NCBI GenBank assembly: GCA_949502235.1
Contig: CATBDC010000007.1
Span: 58,465 to 122,464, forward strand
Direction of reading: 5' to 3'
DNA from: an uncultured Lachnospiraceae bacterium
GTDB lineage: Bacteria > Bacillota > Clostridia > Lachnospirales > Lachnospiraceae
DNA length: 64,000 nucleotides
The position numbers and the translations under genes were made by a program. A model generated the notes under the pieces. The model was not told the DNA's origin. It saw only the letters and a program-made list of their open reading frames with translations, and made no database searches. Of this stretch, positions 43,656 through 52,134 are shown in pieces; position 1 is the first letter of the stretch; each line of letters starts with the position of its first letter.

Positions 43656-43808
43656 ATGAGCAGAAAATTGATCATTGACGGAAGCGCGGTATATGAGGTA
43701 GATGAGGACTGCATGCTGAAAAGAAGAAGTACGGAGGATGAGAAAAAAGAACCAGAGAGAAATGTCTATATGGATGAATATAAGAAGGCAATGAGAAGGA
43801 CGGAGTGA
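43656..43808 (+). CDS. Small uncharacterised protein, 50 residues
   Basis: A short frame begins with ATG at 43656 behind AAGGGAGAT and encodes MSRKLIIDGSAVYEVDEDCM, then a highly charged Lys/Arg/Glu-rich tail ending MDEYKKAMRRTE. The good ribosome binding site, the own terminator-like hairpin and divergent orientation from the Met-rich gene support it as a real gene. Function is unknown. Confidence 0.65.
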   Translation: MSRKLIIDGSAVYEVDEDCMLKRRSTEDEKKEPERNVYMDEYKKAMRRTE

Positions 43809-43828
43809 TTTACCCCGTCCTTGTTATT
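43796..43828 (+). terminator. Terminator-like hairpin at the end of the 50-residue gene
   Basis: AAGGACGG (43796-43803) pairs with CCGTCCTT (43815-43822) around the stop codon, followed by GTTATTA, a weak T tract. Confidence 0.45.
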
Positions 43829-43856
43829 ACGAAAGTTATAAAATAGGATTAACAGT

Positions 43857-44001
43857 GTAACTGTTCACACGGCACCGTGCACCACGCTGCACGGTGTCCG
43901 GCCAAAGAAGTAGTGGCTGTCTTGCATCCGGCCCCTCACCGAAGGTGAATTTCAATGGCCGGATGCCGTTACTGGAGCACCCGTAGGGTGTGAACAGTAA
44001 C
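43857..44001. repeat. 145-bp multi-hairpin element with 14-bp terminal inverted repeats
   Basis: GTAACTGTTCACAC (43857-43870) and GTGTGAACAGTAAC (43988-44001) are inverted repeats with one mismatch. Inside are two perfect hairpins: CACCGTGCA/TGCACGGTG (43873-43896) and GCATCCGGCC/GGCCGGATGC (43924-43966). The second contains a nested TCACC-GAA-GGTGA. The termini match the short palindromic repeats elsewhere in the window. It abuts the stop codon of the cysteine-rich gene. It could be a MITE-like element or a structured RNA. Confidence 0.75.
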
Positions 44002-44259
44002 TTAGCAGTCGCATCCGCATCCGCCGCCGAAATTACATCCGCCGCAGAAGATGAGAAGAAGGATGATCCACAGGCAGCTGTCGTTTCCGCCGCATCCGCA
44101 TCCGCCTCTGTCAAATCCGCCGCCGCATCCGCCGCAGAAGATAAGAAGAAGGATGATCCACAGGCAGCTGTTATTGCCGCCAAAACCGCAGCCGCAGTCG
44201 CCTCTTCCCATTGCTGAATCACATCCGCATCCACAGTTTGTAGCACTTAAATCACTCAT
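44002..44259 (-). CDS. High-cysteine, glycine-rich small protein with internal duplication
   Basis: The 85-residue protein contains two near-identical units, each GGN(N/D)SCLWIILLLIFCGGC, separated and flanked by Cys/Gly-rich linkers (GRGDCGCGFGG, GRGGCGCGG-like). The hydrophobic WIILLLIF cores could be membrane-inserted. Proteins of this kind are annotated in Clostridia as high-cysteine (chorion-like HCB) proteins with no known function. The start is ATG at 44259, seven bases after GGAGGA; an upstream ATG lies within that site. The matching DNA units near 44041-44085 and 44137-44181 show a recent duplication. Confidence 0.75.
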   Translation of the reverse strand: MSDLSATNCGCGCDSAMGRGDCGCGFGGNNSCLWIILLLIFCGGCGGGFDRGGCGCGGNDSCLWIILLLIFCGGCNFGGGCGCDC

Positions 44260-44330
44260 ACTAAAGTCCTCCATATAGGTTATTTACACTACATAATATG
44301 TGTGAACCATAGATGTGTGAAAAGAAAATG

Positions 44331-44960
44331 CTAATATTTCATAAGTCTTTTTACGGAATGCTCGTACTTCTTTGAACGGCTCTTAAGCTTAAGCCCCGCG
44401 GACATGGTCATATCCTTTCTTGTGTGCTCGTCATAGAGCGACAGTAGATAGGAGGTCGTATAATTGCGGTTTTTAAACCAGGTAAATAAAAGCCAGTTCA
44501 TAATGTCAGGAAGCCAGTACCGTTCAGGAATCTGTGCCTGCCTTAATAAAAGGATATAAGGAAGGGCCTGTACGGCAAGCTGTGCCAGACGGCCTTCCGC
44601 TTCTTTTTTCCGGATTAGCTCATCGCTCTCGGCGATGATGTCATAGAGCCTTCCCGAGGCCTTCCAGTAGGCGACAAAGCCAGTATCCTCTGTATTTTCC
44701 TCCTCATTTTTAAGATCAAAGGTCTGCATGACATGCTTTCTGCCGGATATCTCCCTGTCATATTCCCTTCGCTTTGCCGGATCGGAAAGAATGGCATAGG
44801 CCTCTAATATCTCCTGCATCTGTTCTGTTGTGTCGATTCCGTTTTTTATATTGGCATCAGGGTGGTATTTTTTCGCAAGCGTATTTTTCGCGGCGGTTAT
44901 CTCATCGTCAGATGCCTTTACTGACACGCCCAGTATGTCGTAATAATTTTTTGTTTCCAT
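44331..44960 (-). CDS. J-domain (DnaJ-like) protein
   Basis: The 209-residue protein starts with a J domain (residues 4-70): NYYDILGVSVKASDDEI, the HPD motif in KKYHPDANIK that stimulates DnaK ATPase, and ILSDPAKRREYD. The remainder lacks the Gly/Phe and zinc-finger regions of true DnaJ, so it is a type III J protein recruiting DnaK for a special task. The C-terminal part is helical with a basic end. AAGGGGAG precedes the start. Confidence 0.88.
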   Translation of the reverse strand: METKNYYDILGVSVKASDDEITAAKNTLAKKYHPDANIKNGIDTTEQMQEILEAYAILSDPAKRREYDREISGRKHVMQTFDLKNEEENTEDTGFVAYWKASGRLYDIIAESDELIRKKEAEGRLAQLAVQALPYILLLRQAQIPERYWLPDIMNWLLFTWFKNRNYTTSYLLSLYDEHTRKDMTMSAGLKLKSRSKKYEHSVKRLMKY

Positions 44961-45099
44961 GATATTCTCCCCTTACGGGTTATAGTATAGCATAAAGGAA
45001 AAGGGATGGGAAGGCCTTATATTCCGATATGAGCTTGTAATTCAGTTTTATTTATGATATACCGTTTATAAGAGAAAACCGCAAAGGAGATATTATGAG

Positions 45100-46686
45100 A
45101 TGCGTAAGTTTAATATAACCGCGGCGTGTAATCCGAATATTCATTATATGGTAGATCTTTCTTCCAGACTTTCTGATATAAAGGACATGATTGATGATGG
45201 GCAGTATTTTGTGATCAGCCGTGCCAGACAGTATGGAAAAACTACAATGCTGAATGCGTTGGAAAAATTTCTAAGTAATGATTATATTGCAGTGAATTTA
45301 GATTTTCAGTTTTTTAGTCATGAGGATTTTCTGGATGCTTCAAGCTTTATAGCTGCGTTTGCACGCGAACTGCGGCAGCTGAGAATCTGCCGTTTAGATA
45401 TGAGCAGCGAGATACAGGAGCGCCTGAAAAGCTTGAGGAGCAGCCGGGAAAAAGAGTATGTACTTGCAGACCTGTTTGAATGTCTAAGCGACTGGTGTGG
45501 TGAGTCCGAAAAAGGGATTGTTTTGATGATTGATGAAGTGGACAGCGCCAGTAACAATCAGGTATTTCTGGATTTTCTGGCACAGCTTAGAGGCTATTAC
45601 ATTCATCGGGATAAACGTCCGGCGTTTCAGTCAGTCATTCTTGCGGGAGTGCATGATATTCGGAACCTCCGGCTGAAACTCCGTCCAGATACAGAGCATA
45701 AGCATAACAGCCCATGGAATATTGCATCTCGTTTTGATATAGATATGAGCTTTTCGGCGGAAGATATTACAGGTATGTTAAGTGAGTATGAAGAAGACTA
45801 TCATACAGGGATGAATGTTGCCGAAATTTCCGGGTTAATCTATGATTACACTTCAGGATATCCGGTTTTAGTCTCTAATATATGTAAGCTGGTTGACGAA
45901 GAGATAGCTGGCGCAGAGGATTATCCGACAAGGTCAGACGCATGGACAAAGGATGGGATTTTAGAGGCTGAAAAAAGGATTCTGGCAGATAGAATTCCGT
46001 TGTTTGAGAGTATGATAAATAAGCTGGAAGACGATGAGAAGCTATGCAGATTATTATTTTCGCTTTTATTTAATGGACAGAATATTCCCTATAATCCATA
46101 TGATGCCTCGATTCATTCGGCAGTTATATATGGATTTTTGAAAAATAAGGAAGGTATTGCTGCGGTTGCAAACCGAACATTTGAAACCATGCTCTGTGAC
46201 TGGTTTCTATCGCAGGAAATCACAGAGAGTGATATATCAAAAGCGGGCGCTTTAGAGAAGAATCAATTTATTCAAAGCGGACACTTGGATATGGAATTGA
46301 TTCTCAGGAAATTTGCTGAACATTTTAATGATTTATATGGCGGTAGAACGGAAGGTTTCTTAGAAGCAGATGGAAGGCGTTTTTTCCTGCTATATCTTCG
46401 GCCGATTATTAATGGCGCAGGGAATTATTATATCGAAGCACAAACCAGAGATCAACGGCGTACAGATGTGATTGTAGATTATCATGGCGAGCAATTTATT
46501 CTGGAGATGAAGCTCTGGCATGGAGAGGAATACAATATCCGCGGGGAAAAGCAGCTCTCTGAATATCTGGATTACTATCATATTCAAAAGGGATATATGC
46601 TAAGCTTTAATTTTAATAAAAATAAGCAGATTGGTGTGAAAACGATTCAAATAGATGGGAAAACAATTATTGAAGCGGTAGTGTAG
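45100..46686 (+). CDS. AAA-like ATPase with C-terminal PD-(D/E)XK nuclease-like region
   Basis: The 528-residue protein begins RKFNITAACNPNIHYMVDLS and has Walker A-like SRARQYGKTTM (about residues 40-50), Walker B IVLMIDEVDSA (about 143-153) and a C-terminal FILEMKLWHGEEYNIRGEKQ that fits a PD-ExK core. It is related to, but distinct from, the DUF1703 proteins at 31956 and 47981. Function is unknown; such genes spread as multi-copy families in gut bacteria. An out-of-frame ATG overlaps just upstream of the start; AAGGAG is ten bases away. Confidence 0.82.
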   Translation: MRKFNITAACNPNIHYMVDLSSRLSDIKDMIDDGQYFVISRARQYGKTTMLNALEKFLSNDYIAVNLDFQFFSHEDFLDASSFIAAFARELRQLRICRLDMSSEIQERLKSLRSSREKEYVLADLFECLSDWCGESEKGIVLMIDEVDSASNNQVFLDFLAQLRGYYIHRDKRPAFQSVILAGVHDIRNLRLKLRPDTEHKHNSPWNIASRFDIDMSFSAEDITGMLSEYEEDYHTGMNVAEISGLIYDYTSGYPVLVSNICKLVDEEIAGAEDYPTRSDAWTKDGILEAEKRILADRIPLFESMINKLEDDEKLCRLLFSLLFNGQNIPYNPYDASIHSAVIYGFLKNKEGIAAVANRTFETMLCDWFLSQEITESDISKAGALEKNQFIQSGHLDMELILRKFAEHFNDLYGGRTEGFLEADGRRFFLLYLRPIINGAGNYYIEAQTRDQRRTDVIVDYHGEQFILEMKLWHGEEYNIRGEKQLSEYLDYYHIQKGYMLSFNFNKNKQIGVKTIQIDGKTIIEAVV

Positions 46687-46697
46687 TTTAATGTAAC

Positions 46698-46723
46698 GGT
46701 TGTAAACGGAGTGAACAGTAGCC
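46698..46723. repeat. Degenerate palindromic repeat
   Basis: GGTTGTAAACGGA followed by GTGAACAGTAGCC resembles the family copy at 24048 with substitutions in the left arm. Confidence 0.45.
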
Positions 46724-46779
46724 AGAAATGCACAAGTGGAGCGTAAATAGAATATCCTGATATAAAAAAGGATTTTTTG

Positions 46780-47667
46780 ATGGATAGAGTAAAGCAGCAG
46801 ATTCATTATTGGTGCGATGATATAGTGCAGGGAAATTATAAGGGAGGGAAGATTACGGCAGCTGTCCTTGATACAGGAATTGCGCCTCATCCGGACTTTA
46901 AGGGAAGGATTGTATCCTTTGTGGATTGTGTGAACGGAAGGAAGCTTTTGTATGATGACAGCGGGCATGGAACCCATGTGGCGGGAATTCTGGCGGGGGA
47001 CGGAAGGATGTCTAAAGGAACTCTTGCCGGAATGGCGCCGGAGGCGCGGCTTTGTGTCATTAAGGTGCTGGATGAAAAAGGAGAAGGGAATGTTGACCAT
47101 ATTTTAAAGGGTCTCTGGTGGACGGGGGAGAATGCGGGGAAATTTGGTATCCGTGTGGTGAATATTTCGGCGGGTGCGAAGATAGGGCTTGATGAGGAGA
47201 AGGAGGCCCGGCTTCTTGAGGCAGTTGACAGGCTCTGGGATATGGGGCTTGTAGTAGTTGTCTCTGCGGGGAATTACGGGCCAGGGGAGGGAACCATAGC
47301 GGTGCCGGGTACGAGTAGAAAGGTTATTACTGTGGGGGCGCTGAAGGAGGGCGAGGAGCCCGGCTGTTCAGGGACAGGGCCTACCAGGGAGTGTGTGGTG
47401 AAGCCGGATCTGGTGGCACCGGGATATCAGATTATATCCTGCAATAATGTTTCACCAAGGGCAAAGAAGCCTTATACGGTAAAAAGCGGTTCCTCTATGG
47501 CAACGCCGGTCGTTTCGGGAGCAGCCGCGGTTCTTTTGTCCAAATTTCCGGATATGACCAATGTGGAGCTCAAGCTCAAGCTCTGGGAAACATGTGAAAA
47601 AATAGAAGAGAAAAGGGCAGGAACCGGATGGGGGATGCTTCGGATGGACAGACTTCTTGAAGCTTGA
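46780..47667 (+). CDS. S8 family serine peptidase (subtilisin-like)
   Basis: The 295-residue protease has the catalytic triad Asp31 (AVLDTGIAPHPDF), His63 (SGHGTHVAGI) and Ser239 (SGSSMATPVV), with oxyanion Asn165 (SAGNYG). There is no signal peptide and no propeptide, so it resembles intracellular subtilisins that turn over proteins in the cytosol. The start is the ATG at 46780; a TTG one codon earlier is possible. A strong terminator follows. Confidence 0.93.
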   Translation: MDRVKQQIHYWCDDIVQGNYKGGKITAAVLDTGIAPHPDFKGRIVSFVDCVNGRKLLYDDSGHGTHVAGILAGDGRMSKGTLAGMAPEARLCVIKVLDEKGEGNVDHILKGLWWTGENAGKFGIRVVNISAGAKIGLDEEKEARLLEAVDRLWDMGLVVVVSAGNYGPGEGTIAVPGTSRKVITVGALKEGEEPGCSGTGPTRECVVKPDLVAPGYQIISCNNVSPRAKKPYTVKSGSSMATPVVSGAAAVLLSKFPDMTNVELKLKLWETCEKIEEKRAGTGWGMLRMDRLLEA

Positions 47668-47696
47668 TTTCTGCCAGGAAGGCATGTCTATCTGGC

Positions 47697-47742
47697 AGCG
47701 CGGCCAAACTATTCAGTGTTTGGCCGCGCTTATGTGTTTTTG
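47697..47742 (+). terminator. Terminator after the subtilisin gene
   Basis: AGCGCGGCCAAAC pairs perfectly with GTTTGGCCGCGCT around a short loop, followed by TTATGTGTTTTT. Confidence 0.9.
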
Positions 47743-47888
47743 GAATTTTTATAATTCCATCCGCATAAAGCAAATTAGCAACGGTTAAAAAGTACTTTAC
47801 AAAAGCGGTTAAAAATATTATGATACGACCATACAGGGAAGAGGATATTGCGTTTTGAATCGTTTTTAGTCTGGAGGTGGAATTAAAC

Positions 47889-47957
47889 ATGAAGATAGTT
47901 GAAATCCACGAAAGAACGCCGCTATTGATACAGCAGTTATTAGATGTATGGAAGTGA
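47889..47957 (+). pseudogene. N-terminal remnant of a GNAT acetyltransferase
   Basis: A frame with good start context (CTGGAGGTGGAATTAAACATG) encodes MKIVEIHERTPLLIQQLLDV and then W, K and a stop. This is the usual opening of a GNAT-family acetyltransferase (LLxVWExSVRATH in intact relatives). The reading breaks after Val-Trp, exactly where the next gene, a DUF1703 ATPase, begins 23 bases later. I infer that insertion or deletion removed the rest; no C-terminal remnant is found after 49606. Confidence 0.6.
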
Positions 47958-47980
47958 AACGCAGAAAAGAGGAATAGAAT

Positions 47981-49606
47981 ATGGGCAAATATTTGAACAG
48001 TATGTTTTCTTTTGAAACATGGAAACAGATCGCCAGAACACGTTTTTTTGTTGATAAAACACCACTGTTGGAAGATATTTTAAATACAGCTGAAATAGAC
48101 GGACAGAGATTTTTGTGCATAACAAGGCCTCGCCGCTTTGGAAAAAGTGTGATGGCAAACATGGTTGGAGCTTTTTTGGGAAAGGCGTCAAACAGCGGCA
48201 GCATGTTCAGTAATCTTGCAGTTATGAAGAATGAAAACTGCAGAAAGCATCTTAATCAGCATAATGTGATCTTTATTGATTTTAGCAGAGTACCAAGAGG
48301 CTGCAGTTCTTATGAGCAATACATCAATCGTATTCAGGACGGTATCAATCAGGATCTGAAGGAGGCTTATCCTGAGATAAATGTTCATGTGTCAGGTACT
48401 GTCTGGGATAATCTTTTGACAGTATTTGAGAAAACAAAGGAAAAATTTGTTTTCGTCATAGATGAATGGGACGCAGTTTTTCACATGTCTTTTGTTTCAA
48501 AGAATAAGCAGCAGGAATATCTGGTTTTCCTCAAAAATCTTCTGAAGGATCAGATTTATGTTGAACTTACGTACATGACAGGAGTGCTTCCGATTGAAAA
48601 GTATTCAAGTGGGTCTGAACTGAATATGTTCGTGGAATACGACATGACTGTAATGGAGCGCTTTTGTAATTATTTTGGTTTTACAGAAGGAGAGGTTGAC
48701 CGCCTTTTTAATGTCTACCTTGAAACAACAAAGAATGTAAAGATTTCACGAAAGGAACTGCAGATATGGTATGATGGTTATTATACAGCGTCAGGTGAAA
48801 GATTGTATAATCCCCGTTCAGTTGTGTGCGCGCTGTCTAATAATCAATTAGCTGATTATTGGACCAGCTCAGGGCCATATGATGAGATTTTCTTCTATGT
48901 AAAAAATAATATTGATGATGTCCGGGACGATCTTGTTCTGATGGCTGCCAGGGAAAGGGTGGAGGCAGAAATTCAGAACTATGCGGCAGTTTCTATGGAA
49001 CTGAACACAAAAGACGAAATATATTCGGCTATGGTGGTTTATGGACTGCTTACTTATGTGGATGGGGAGGTCTTTATCCCTAACAAGGAATTAATGAATA
49101 AGTTTCAGGAGCTTCTCATGAATAAAGAATCCATGGGGTATGTATACCGTTTGGCCAATGAGTCAAAAAGAATGTTGGCAGCGACTCTTTGCGGTGATAC
49201 AGATACCATGACGGAAATTCTGGAATTTGCTCATAATACGGAATCACCTGTTTTTTCCTATAATAATGAGATTGAACTGTCGGCAGTTGTGAATCTGGTC
49301 TATCTGTCTGCAAGGGATAAATACCGTGTGGAACGCGAGGATAAAGCAGGCAGGGGCTATGTGGATTTCATTTTTTATCCAGAACGGAAAACTGCGGATG
49401 CCTTGATTCTTGAATTGAAGATTGACAGTACGCCAGAGGAGGCAATCAGACAGATCAAAGATAAGGGATATGCGCTTAGATTTAAAGGAAAGCTGGGAGA
49501 AAAACCAATATATACCGGGAGGATTTTGGCAGTAGGAATCAGTTATAGTAAAAAAACGAAGAATCATTCCTGTAAAATAGAGGTACTTCACGATAAAATA
49601 GATTGA
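47981..49606 (+). CDS. AAA-ATPase-like / DUF1703 PD-(D/E)XK nuclease protein (copy 2)
   Basis: The 541-residue protein is a paralogue of the one at 31956: TRPRRFGKSVMANMVGAF (Walker A-like), FVFVIDEWDAVF (Walker B), VELTYMTGVLPIEKY, WYDGYYTASGERLYNPRSV, and the C-terminal ILELKIDSTPEEAIRQIKD nuclease core. The two share the motifs and spacing but are well diverged. It stands right after a truncated acetyltransferase start, as if it had landed there. It is AT-rich and has no partner gene. Confidence 0.87.
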   Translation: MGKYLNSMFSFETWKQIARTRFFVDKTPLLEDILNTAEIDGQRFLCITRPRRFGKSVMANMVGAFLGKASNSGSMFSNLAVMKNENCRKHLNQHNVIFIDFSRVPRGCSSYEQYINRIQDGINQDLKEAYPEINVHVSGTVWDNLLTVFEKTKEKFVFVIDEWDAVFHMSFVSKNKQQEYLVFLKNLLKDQIYVELTYMTGVLPIEKYSSGSELNMFVEYDMTVMERFCNYFGFTEGEVDRLFNVYLETTKNVKISRKELQIWYDGYYTASGERLYNPRSVVCALSNNQLADYWTSSGPYDEIFFYVKNNIDDVRDDLVLMAARERVEAEIQNYAAVSMELNTKDEIYSAMVVYGLLTYVDGEVFIPNKELMNKFQELLMNKESMGYVYRLANESKRMLAATLCGDTDTMTEILEFAHNTESPVFSYNNEIELSAVVNLVYLSARDKYRVEREDKAGRGYVDFIFYPERKTADALILELKIDSTPEEAIRQIKDKGYALRFKGKLGEKPIYTGRILAVGISYSKKTKNHSCKIEVLHDKID

Positions 49607-49658
49607 AAAAGAGCAACTAAGGTAACGGATAGAACATTAGTTTGACAAGAAAAAATAC

Positions 49659-49687
49659 TTGACACTCCTCTTTTTTTGTTGTATGAT
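49659..49687 (+). promoter_or_regulatory. Promoter of the ylxM-ffh operon
   Basis: TTGACA (49659-49664) and TATGAT (49682-49687) have a 17-base spacer; a T-rich block fills the spacer. The GTG start of ylxM lies 17 bases downstream. Confidence 0.75.
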
Positions 49688-49703
49688 AGCACAGGTGATA
49701 AGG

Positions 49704-50048
49704 GTGAACGAGATATTAAAGCAGACATTATTATATGATTTTTACGGCGAGCTTCTGACCGAGCATCAGAAGGAGATATACGGCCGGTTTGTTACGGAGG
49801 ATTTATCCCTCGGTGAGATTGCGAAGGAGGCGGGCATCAGCCGCCAGGGCGTTCACGATATTATAAAGCGGTGCTCCGCAGCGCTTTCCGGCTATGAGGA
49901 GAAGCTTCATCTTGTAGAGAGATTTATGTCGGTAAAAAAGAAGGTGGAGCAGATAGATAAGCTGTTAGACGGATATGAGAAGGAAAAGGATGCAGCAGTG
50001 CTTAGGGAAGTCCGTGAGATATCCGGCAGGATTATAGATGAATTATAG
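49704..50048 (+). CDS. ylxM: YlxM family DNA-binding protein
   Basis: The 114-residue protein has the YlxM/p13 helix-turn-helix (LLTEHQKEIYGRFVTEDLSL, then GEIAKEAGISRQGVHDIIKRC) and a coiled C-terminus. It is thought to assist the signal recognition particle and is encoded directly before ffh throughout Firmicutes. The start is the GTG at 49704 behind AGGTGAT; the open frame upstream overlaps the promoter and is not coding. Confidence 0.9.
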   Translation: MNEILKQTLLYDFYGELLTEHQKEIYGRFVTEDLSLGEIAKEAGISRQGVHDIIKRCSAALSGYEEKLHLVERFMSVKKKVEQIDKLLDGYEKEKDAAVLREVREISGRIIDEL

Positions 50049-50067
50049 ATGATAGAGGGGTTATCAT

Positions 50068-51423
50068 ATGGCATTTGACAGTTTGACAGAAAAACTTCAG
50101 AATGTATTTAAGAACTTAAGAAGTAAGGGACGTCTTACGGAGGATGACGTAAAGGAGGCCCTGAAAGAGATTAAGCGGGCGCTCCTTGCGGCTGACGTCA
50201 ACTTTAAGGTGGTTAAGGATTTTATAAAGAATGTCCAGGAGAGAGCTGTGGGGCAGGATGTGATGAACGGCCTGAACCCCGGGCAGATGGTGATTAAGAT
50301 TGTAAATGAGGAGCTTGTAAAGCTTATGGGCTCCGAGACTACAGAGATTAAGCTCCAGCCAGGAAGTGCTGTCACGGTTATTTTGATGGCGGGACTCCAG
50401 GGCGCAGGTAAGACGACAACGACTGCAAAGCTTGCAGGCAAATATAAATTAAAGGGCAAGAAGCCCCTCCTTGCGGCCTGTGATGTGTACCGCCCGGCGG
50501 CGATTAAGCAGCTGCAGGTGAACGGGGAGAAGCAGGGCGTGGAAGTGTTTTCCATGGGGGAGAACCACAAGCCTGCTGATATTGCGAAAGCGGCTTATGA
50601 GCATGCCAGGAAGAACGGGAATACTCCCCTCATTCTTGATACGGCAGGACGTCTCCACATAGATGAGGATATGATGGCCGAGCTTTCAGAGATTAAGGAG
50701 ACGGTGGAGGTTCACCAGACGATTCTTGTGATTGACGCCATGACCGGCCAGGATGCCGTAAATGTGGCCAAGGAGTTTAATGACAAGGTGGGCGTTGACG
50801 GCGTGATTGTCACAAAGCTTGACGGCGATACGAGAGGCGGTGCCGCTCTGTCTGTCAAGGCAGTGACCGGAAAGCCCATTCTCTATACAGGTATGGGAGA
50901 AAAGCTCTCGGATCTTGAGCAGTTTTATCCCGAAAGGATGGCCTCAAGGATTCTGGGCATGGGGGATGTGCTTACGCTGATTGAGAAGGCGGAGGCAGAG
51001 ATTGACGAGGAAAAGGCCCGCCAGATGTCCCAGAAGATGAAGAAGAACCAGTTTGATTTTGAGGACTATCTTGAAAGTATAAAGCAGATGAGGAACATGG
51101 GCGGCCTTGGAAGTATTATGGGTATGCTCCCCGGTCTCGGCGGCATGGGCGGTCTGGGTAAGATGAAGGGCTTAAGCGAGGAACAGACAAGCCAGGCCGA
51201 AAAGAATATGGCGCGCATGGAGGCGATTATCTATTCCATGACTCCCAAAGAGCGGCAGAACCCCGATATTCTGAATCCGTCAAGGAAGCACAGGATCGCG
51301 AGAGGCGCAGGTGTTGACATCAGCGAGGTGAACCGCATGGTGAAGCAGTTTGGAGAGATGAAAAAGCTCATGAAGCAGTTTGTAAAGGGCGGCAGGAAGG
51401 GACGGTTTAAGATGCCCTTCTGA
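50068..51423 (+). CDS. ffh: Signal recognition particle protein Ffh
   Basis: The 451-residue GTPase targets membrane and secreted proteins with the SRP RNA. The N domain leads into G motifs GLQGAGKTTTTAKLA (about 109-123), DTAGRLHIDEDMM and TKLDGDTRGG. The C-terminal M domain is Met-rich (MGGLGSIMGMLPGLGGMGG) with the RNA-binding SRKHRIARGAG. It heads a housekeeping run that continues to rplS. Confidence 0.98.
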   Translation: MAFDSLTEKLQNVFKNLRSKGRLTEDDVKEALKEIKRALLAADVNFKVVKDFIKNVQERAVGQDVMNGLNPGQMVIKIVNEELVKLMGSETTEIKLQPGSAVTVILMAGLQGAGKTTTTAKLAGKYKLKGKKPLLAACDVYRPAAIKQLQVNGEKQGVEVFSMGENHKPADIAKAAYEHARKNGNTPLILDTAGRLHIDEDMMAELSEIKETVEVHQTILVIDAMTGQDAVNVAKEFNDKVGVDGVIVTKLDGDTRGGAALSVKAVTGKPILYTGMGEKLSDLEQFYPERMASRILGMGDVLTLIEKAEAEIDEEKARQMSQKMKKNQFDFEDYLESIKQMRNMGGLGSIMGMLPGLGGMGGLGKMKGLSEEQTSQAEKNMARMEAIIYSMTPKERQNPDILNPSRKHRIARGAGVDISEVNRMVKQFGEMKKLMKQFVKGGRKGRFKMPF

Positions 51424-51522
51424 TGACGGGAGCAGAGATTAGGCTTCAAGCATTTCATAAGGTATATTGTGCATTTGGCACTGTATATAAATTTTATCTA
51501 ATTATTTATGGAGGTGAAAGAC

Positions 51523-51768
51523 ATGGCAGTAAAAATCAGATTAAGAAGAATGGGACAAAAAAAAGCTCCTTTCTATAGAATCGTTGTAGCTGATTCCAGA
51601 TCACCAAGAGACGGAAAATGTATCGCTGAGATTGGTACTTATGATCCGAATCTGGAGCCAAGCGCAATTTCCGTAGACGAGGAAGCAGCAAAGAAATGGT
51701 TAAATAACGGCGCACAGCCCACAGAAGTTGTAAGCAAGATTTTCAAGGCAGCGGGCATTGAGAAATAA
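51523..51768 (+). CDS. rpsP: 30S ribosomal protein S16
   Basis: The 81-residue protein has the full S16 sequence ([20 protein letters not shown]). The start is the ATG at 51523, behind GGAGGTG; an ATG five codons earlier overlaps the site. It binds 16S rRNA during early 30S assembly. Confidence 0.97.
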   Translation: MAVKIRLRRMGQKKAPFYRIVVADSRSPRDGKCIAEIGTYDPNLEPSAISVDEEAAKKWLNNGAQPTEVVSKIFKAAGIEK

Positions 51769-51795
51769 GCAGAAAACTTCGGAGGTGCGATAGCT

Positions 51796-52026
51796 ATGAA
51801 AGAGTTAGTTGAAGTAATTACAAGGGCTTTGGTTGACAATCCGGACAGTGTTGTGGTAAATGAGCGTACGGACAAGAAGACAACGATTCTTGAGGTACGT
51901 GTTGCTGATTCCGATATGGGAAAGGTGATTGGAAAGCAGGGGCGGATTGCCAAGGCAATCCGTTCTGTCGTGAAGGCCGCAGCCGCAAAGGAAGACAGAA
52001 AAGTTATTGTAGATATTATGGATTAA
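51796..52026 (+). CDS. khpA: KH domain RNA-binding protein
   Basis: The 76-residue protein is a single KH domain with the GxxG loop in GKVIGKQGRIAKAIR. KhpA pairs with KhpB/Jag in Firmicutes to bind RNA and affect cell elongation and sRNA function. It sits between rpsP and rimM as usual, with GGAGGTG upstream. Confidence 0.95.
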   Translation: MKELVEVITRALVDNPDSVVVNERTDKKTTILEVRVADSDMGKVIGKQGRIAKAIRSVVKAAAAKEDRKVIVDIMD

Positions 52027-52047
52027 CATTATTTACTGGGATGTGAA

Positions 52048-52080
52048 GGGACAGACCTAAGATGAAAGGCCTGTCTCTAT
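52048..52080 (+). terminator. Hairpin between khpA and rimM, weak terminator
   Basis: GGGACAG (52048-52054) pairs with CTGTCTC (52071-52077, one G-U), with a moderately T-rich tail (TATTTCTATC). It may only attenuate transcription into rimM. Confidence 0.45.
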
Positions 52081-52134
52081 TTCTATCATAGTTTTAAAAA
52101 CATGATTCAGAAAGGGAGATAAGAAGTATTTATT

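Noticed and set aside
44041..44181. Possible CRISPR or tandem microsatellite because of repeated ~45-bp units
   Set aside because: Only two units exist, and they lie within a coding frame that conserves the protein motif; no spacer structure.
43836..44278. Ala- and Pro-rich open frames on both strands over the cysteine-rich gene and the 145-bp element
   Set aside because: They are shadows of the repetitive Cys/Gly codons; they lack ribosome binding sites and one runs through the structured element.
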